DNA of 64,000 bases from Paguma larvata (Eukaryota; Chordata; Mammalia; Carnivora; Viverridae). How positions within the stretch are numbered: position 1 is the first letter of the stretch; each line of letters begins with the position of its first letter. The notes under the pieces were generated by a model. That model had not been told where the DNA came from. It saw only the letters and a list, made by a program, of their open reading frames with translations, and searched no databases. Location of the stretch: the NCBI GenBank assembly GCA_030068075.1, contig CM057828.1, positions 110,156,699 through 110,220,698 of the forward strand, read 5' to 3'. A program made the position numbers and the translations under genes. Positions 59,376 to 64,000 of the stretch are shown here, piece after piece.

Positions 59376-59410
59376 TGGCCTGTCGACATGGCAGGCTTGG
59401 CGCCAGCCTG

Positions 59411-59885
59411 GTGCCTGTCCTCATGGAGCACGTCCTCATGGAGCCCGTCCTCATGGAGACCGTCCTCATGGAAACTGTCCTGATGATGCCTGTCCTCATG
59501 GTGCCTGTCCTCATGGTGCCTGTCCTCATGGTGCCCGTCCTCATAGAAACTGTCCTCATGGAAACTGTCCTCATGGAGTCTGTCCTCATGGTGCCTGTCC
59601 TCATGGTGCCTGTCCCCATGGAAACTGTCCTCATGGAGCCTGTCCTCATGGAAACTGTCCTCATGGAGCCCGTCCTCATGGAAACTGTCCTCATGGAGCC
59701 CGTCCTCATGGAAACTGTCCTCATGGAAACTGTCCTCATGGTGCCTGTCCTCATGGAAACTGTCCTCATGGAGCCCGTCCTCATGGAGCCCGTCCTCATG
59801 GAGCCCGTCCTCATGGTGCCTGTCCTCATGGAACTTGTCTTCATGGAACTTGTCCTCGTGGTGCCCGTCCTCATGGAGCCTGCAG
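59411..59885. repeat. 15-bp minisatellite, ~31 copies
   Basis: Tandem units of 15 bp with a fixed core tcctcatgg and three main endings (aaactg, agcccg, tgcctg). The unit length is a multiple of three, so four frames on the two strands stay open for about 200 codons as repeated pentapeptides. There is no gene context, so these are not treated as proteins. Confidence 0.97.
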
Positions 59886-62800
59886 TCCTGGAAGGTATCG
59901 TGAAGGGCCAGGGCCTGGCCAGGACTCTCTGAGGCCAGATTTGGGGAATGTTCCAGAAGCAACCGTATATTTGCATATATTCATTTTTCTAAGTGGTTTC
60001 TAAAAGAAACCACTCTCAAATTGGAAACCAAAAGTCAAGGGTCAGAAGAGAAGAAAGCAGCCACCAAGAGAAGGCTAACAAGAAAGAAAGAAAGTGGACA
60101 TAATGTGGATTCAATTAAATTCAAGCTGTAGTTTTGGTCAAATTGTAAGTTAATTCCTACCTCCTAGACTATTTAATTAAAGGCAAATCCCACAAGCCGC
60201 CTGTTGTTTTAACCATTTTTCTTCTCTGGTGGAGACCCTGGGACTCTGCCGAGGGAGCACGGAGCAGTAACCAGAGATTGGATTCTCCTGAGGGAAATGA
60301 GGGAGAAAATGAATGATAAACATCTTGTCTTCAGAACATCATAAATTTTTCAATGCAAGACCCAAAAAGCATTAGATTTTCATTCTTAATTTGAATGCAG
60401 ACTACTTGGTAACAGCACGCGCTAGTTTACATTCTCCACATGTGTGTTTTATTTTCTTTATGGGGTCAAGAAGGAAAAAGGAAGACAGACCTATCCCTCA
60501 TTCTGTTTGTGTCTGCACAGTGTTACTGCCGAGTTGATTTCCTTTGATTAAATCACAATCTCCCCTCCCTTTGCTCCTCACCAGGGAGGGACATGGATCT
60601 GGTTCTTCCTGCTCATCTACGTGACGGAACAGTGACTGCGTATCTCTTCTGTTGTTTGTTCTCTAGCATCTTGAGGCTTGAACGGCAGTTCAGCAAATCA
60701 GGATGTCCATGAATAGGCCGGGCGGCTGAAGCCATTCTGTCAGACTGAGGACCAGGCCAAGTGGCCACAATATTGGCCTTTATGCTAGCTCACTTCGGAT
60801 TGGTAGTATTATGATGTTAGCAGTGAGCGGCCACTGAACACCACCAGTGGGATAAGTTTGGATTGTAAACGACAGAGACCAATAGCGTGTTTGGCTTGGC
60901 CATCCTTTCAGGTGGTTTCGCCAAGGCAAGCCTCTGGTCAGTTCTCACGGTAAGCTGTGCAGCCAGACAAATCGGGCCCTCTGGCCTGGCCTCTCTGGAA
61001 GGAGCCACGCCAGCCCCTGGCCCTGGACTCCAGGACCCTCCCTCCTCCAGAACCTTGACCAACCCCACTCCTTCGTGGACATTATTTGCGCCACGTCCTG
61101 GCACCACGATGTACTGTCTTAATAATTTGTGTCATATCCACATGCCACCCATAGTCTGCTCTTTGCTCAATCTTGTTTCCTTAAATGGACTCAGTCTTAC
61201 TTTAATTAATTAGTTTATAAGGACATTTCTTTTCATAATGCAAAATGGGAAAAACAGTGCCATTCGGGAGACATAGAAGATAACCATAAAGAATGCAATA
61301 AAAACAAAACAGCGTCATCAAAATTGAGCTGGTGCCTGTGAGTACCCTTAAGCCTGGGGTCCGCTCTCTACCCCAGAGCAGGGGGATTAGCCAGCGTGGG
61401 GGAGTGCTGAGGACCCACTGGCATGAGACAGAGGCACTCTCTGACACCACAGTGGAATGGAAAGGAATGGAGAGGGGAGCTGTTTGTCACCAGAGACTCG
61501 TGGTTACTGGCAGGTGGCTGGTCCCTCTCCACTCCCAGTGCTGGGACACTGTCCATGGGTCGTCATCCTGGCCTTTTCTTTCCTCCTGAGACGAGGCAGC
61601 GTGGCCTCAGTCCTTCCCGCCATCAGGACCTCCTTGTCATGCAGTTTCGTGGCCTCGTCATGGTCTTCATCATAATGCACCTCCTTACAGCTCCAACTCC
61701 CCTCTCTCTTCTCGTAGACACCCTTTTCCTTGGTTCTGGCACTGTTGCCCTTCCTTCCAGCTTGTTGCTCCCATTCACCCCCGCAAAACATACACTCTTG
61801 GAATTCCTCCCTTTCCCCTTGGTGTGTGTGCTGGTGCACCAAAGGATTGAGAACCAATTAAACAGCTCTATAGCCACAAGGACCAACAGACTCACTGAAC
61901 TCTGTCCTTGGATGTCACCTGTAGGACTGTGTTCTAGGTGGACAAACTGGATCAGAGACGATAGAAGTAGTGTCACTTTGTTGGGATCTGCTGTGACTCT
62001 GTGGTGTTTCTGCTCAGACAGCTAGGAAAGCCCAAACCCACGTCCTGTGCTTTTCAGAGGGGACAGATGTGCAGAAATAAAACTCCCAAAGGTCGCCCAT
62101 GAGGGGACATTGGAGTGGTTGTAAAACCACAGACCGACACTCCCACCGCGCAGTGCCCTGACCATCCCTACACACCCTCATGACTGCGCACAACGGAGCC
62201 TCATCTGCCTGGTGTGAGGACAGTGGGCCAACAGCTCAGGGCTCAAACCCAAGCCTCGTGACTCCAAAGGCCAGGCTCTCTCACAATGGTGTGCACAGAT
62301 GAACTCAACACAAAGTTCATGTTTTCACACCTATTGAAATGTGAACACTCTTAGATTAGCTTGTGATGCTTGGGATTAGATTAACTCCATCGTTCCTCAT
62401 CCAACAGTTTCTTTTGCAAGGCTCTCCTTGGCCCGTGGGTCTCAGGCTTCCCTCAGAAAAGAGAAGAATAAAGGCCAGGTCTGGAGACACAACTCTCTTC
62501 TTTGAAATTGAGACTTTGGAAAAAAACTAGAAACAAAAAAGGATGCTTTGTCCCCTCAGGTGTGGATGAACCACATTCCAAGAGTCCGGTGTGCAGGGTC
62601 CAATGGGCCCAGTGGATGCTGGTGCAGGAAATCCAGCAGCGGTCACAGGACACTGTGGCACGTACCTTCTTGGCCACATTTCTCCTCAGTGCGTTCGCCT
62701 TAGCCTGCGACGGTGTCACCTCAGCTTAGCCTGGGGAGACCCTGGGTGGGCACTGCGCAGCCTCCAGGAGTGTTGGGCTTGATTGTGCCCACCTGGCATA

Positions 62801-64000
62801 TGGAGATGGCAAGGAAAAATGAGACACTGAATGGCCTGATTTACCCTGACTTTAATGAAACAGCTCTTTGACACAAAACATAGTAATGCTTACTTGGATC
62901 TGTTTCAACATATCATGTCACCCTTTGCTCTTGGAGATGTTACAAAGCTGTTGTGGACAAGGGTCCAGAGTCTAGTTTTACAAGTTTGTTGCTTAGAGTG
63001 CAATTGTGCATTGTTGGCTCGGCTAATGCTCAAATCTTTGGAGGAGTTTAAGGGAAAAAAAGATTAAAGTGACTCTAAAACCACAAACTATGTTCAAAAT
63101 GTATTATGGACTTAAATTTGTGGGGTTTTCTTTTTTGCCTCATACAGCTTGAGGCGGTGGTTTCCAGAAGAGTCTGTTGTTTGTGTTTAAAACTGCTTTG
63201 TAGAAATACTCTATTTCAAAGGTCCTGTGGGTTATAAAACAACTAGCGTGTGTCTTGCCTGGGTCCCAGGAGGCTGGTTCTCCAGGTGATACAGGCAGGG
63301 CCTGAGGCCAGACGAGGTGCTGCTGGGCTCCGGCCTGGGTGGGGACAGGGCTGCCAGCGTCAGCCCAGAGGCTGAAAACCTGGAGAGCCCTAGATCCTCA
63401 CTCATGCCTCACCTGCCCCCCTAACTTCTAGTTAAAGAAATGGAGTCCTAGGGGCTTATCTACTACCTTTGTCTTGTTTCATTCTAAAGAGTAGGCGTTT
63501 CAATGTGGCCTTTTAGACATGAACTTCATCAACTACCTGAACCTTTTGAGTCTCCGGGGCCTTCTGAGTTCCAGATGGTGCTGAGTGTGGAACAGTATCG
63601 TGAGGCTTGACAAGGGCAGGAGGTCTCTGATTTCTGTTGTTGGTGACAACACCTTATGTTTCTCGACTTCTCATCCTCTGTGTTTAGTGGGTGGTGAGAC
63701 CGCTGTAGCCCATCCTCCTGGGAGTACATCTGGTTTACGCACAGAGGCTAAGCTCTACCAAGCCACACACCATCTTCTATAGCTTCTCTTTTTGCCCTCG
63801 CGGTAAGCATACTCAATACATAATCTGGATTGAATTAAAAGTCTTGGACCCAGTGTTCCGGCCTCAGACATCTGTGCCTGGGGGAGAAACGTAAGAAGAG
63901 CAGCCAAGTGCCTGGGATAAAGGTGATCATTGCAAACTTGCCATTTTAGCCTTAATTAGAAAGTTGTATACTCAAGGGCAGCACGAATCCTTTCAAGCCT
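59886..64000. other. Repeat-poor intergenic sequence, nothing recognised
   Basis: Four kilobases with no gene and only a weak MIR trace (62225-62290). An open frame of 200 codons at 61423-62025 (+) has no recognisable domain and overlaps minus-strand frames. Other short frames look like chance. Confidence 0.45.

Noticed and set aside
59309..60003. Four overlapping ~200-codon proteins with pentapeptide repeats
   Set aside because: All are produced by the 15-bp minisatellite, whose unit length keeps every frame open. There is no gene context.
1..64000. CRISPR arrays, tRNA or rRNA genes
   Set aside because: tRNA-like A and B boxes occur only inside CAN SINEs and MIRs. Tandem arrays lack spacers.

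Overview
This is mammalian nuclear DNA, almost certainly from a cat-family carnivore (Felidae, or at least Feliformia). The strongest clue is eight tRNA-derived CAN SINEs with the felid-type body (a 'gctctgtgctgacagc' segment after the B box, then a TC-rich tail and an A-rich end). Seven of them have target-site duplications I could find by eye. A young carnivore-type L1 and a Tigger1-type element agree with this. There are no bacterial-style genes, operons or CRISPR arrays.

The only protein-coding gene I can support is ZNF438, on the + strand. Its two last coding exons are intact: 17754-19560, with three C2H2 zinc fingers, and 20704-21319, with two more and the stop codon. They are joined by a GT-AG intron whose phase matches exactly. 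A short 3' UTR with AATAAA at 21580 follows. The first ~13 residues known from the human protein are not encoded here, so bases 1-17753 are best read as ZNF438 intron. That intron holds a 1.36-kb hAT transposon fossil, a MaLR LTR split by a second insertion, three felid SINEs, several MIR fragments, and one coding-like stretch near 7.6-7.9 kb that I cannot name.

Downstream of ZNF438 (21.6-64 kb) I see no gene. The region holds an RPL17 processed pseudogene (23.8-24.4 kb), a 3-kb L1 with an inverted 5' part (27.7-30.7 kb), five more felid SINEs (one inserted in a MIR), a Tigger1-type DNA transposon (40.2-40.65 kb), MIR/L2/MER fossils, and several tandem arrays. The arrays are a degenerate CA tract at 44.06-44.44 kb, a CACCC-rich minisatellite at 51.0-51.2 kb and a 15-bp minisatellite at 59.4-59.9 kb. 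Between them lie long repeat-poor tracts (30.8-36.2, 37.4-39.1, 47.2-49.5, 60-64 kb) and one CpG-rich block (36.8-37.4 kb). These look like candidate regulatory DNA, but nothing in a single sequence proves it.

I found no convincing new biological system. The best leads are the twin-primed L1 with its 50-bp duplicated junction, the orphan CpG-rich block with adjacent homeobox/HNF1-like sites, the KLF-motif minisatellite, and the unassigned coding-like ORF in the ZNF438 intron.
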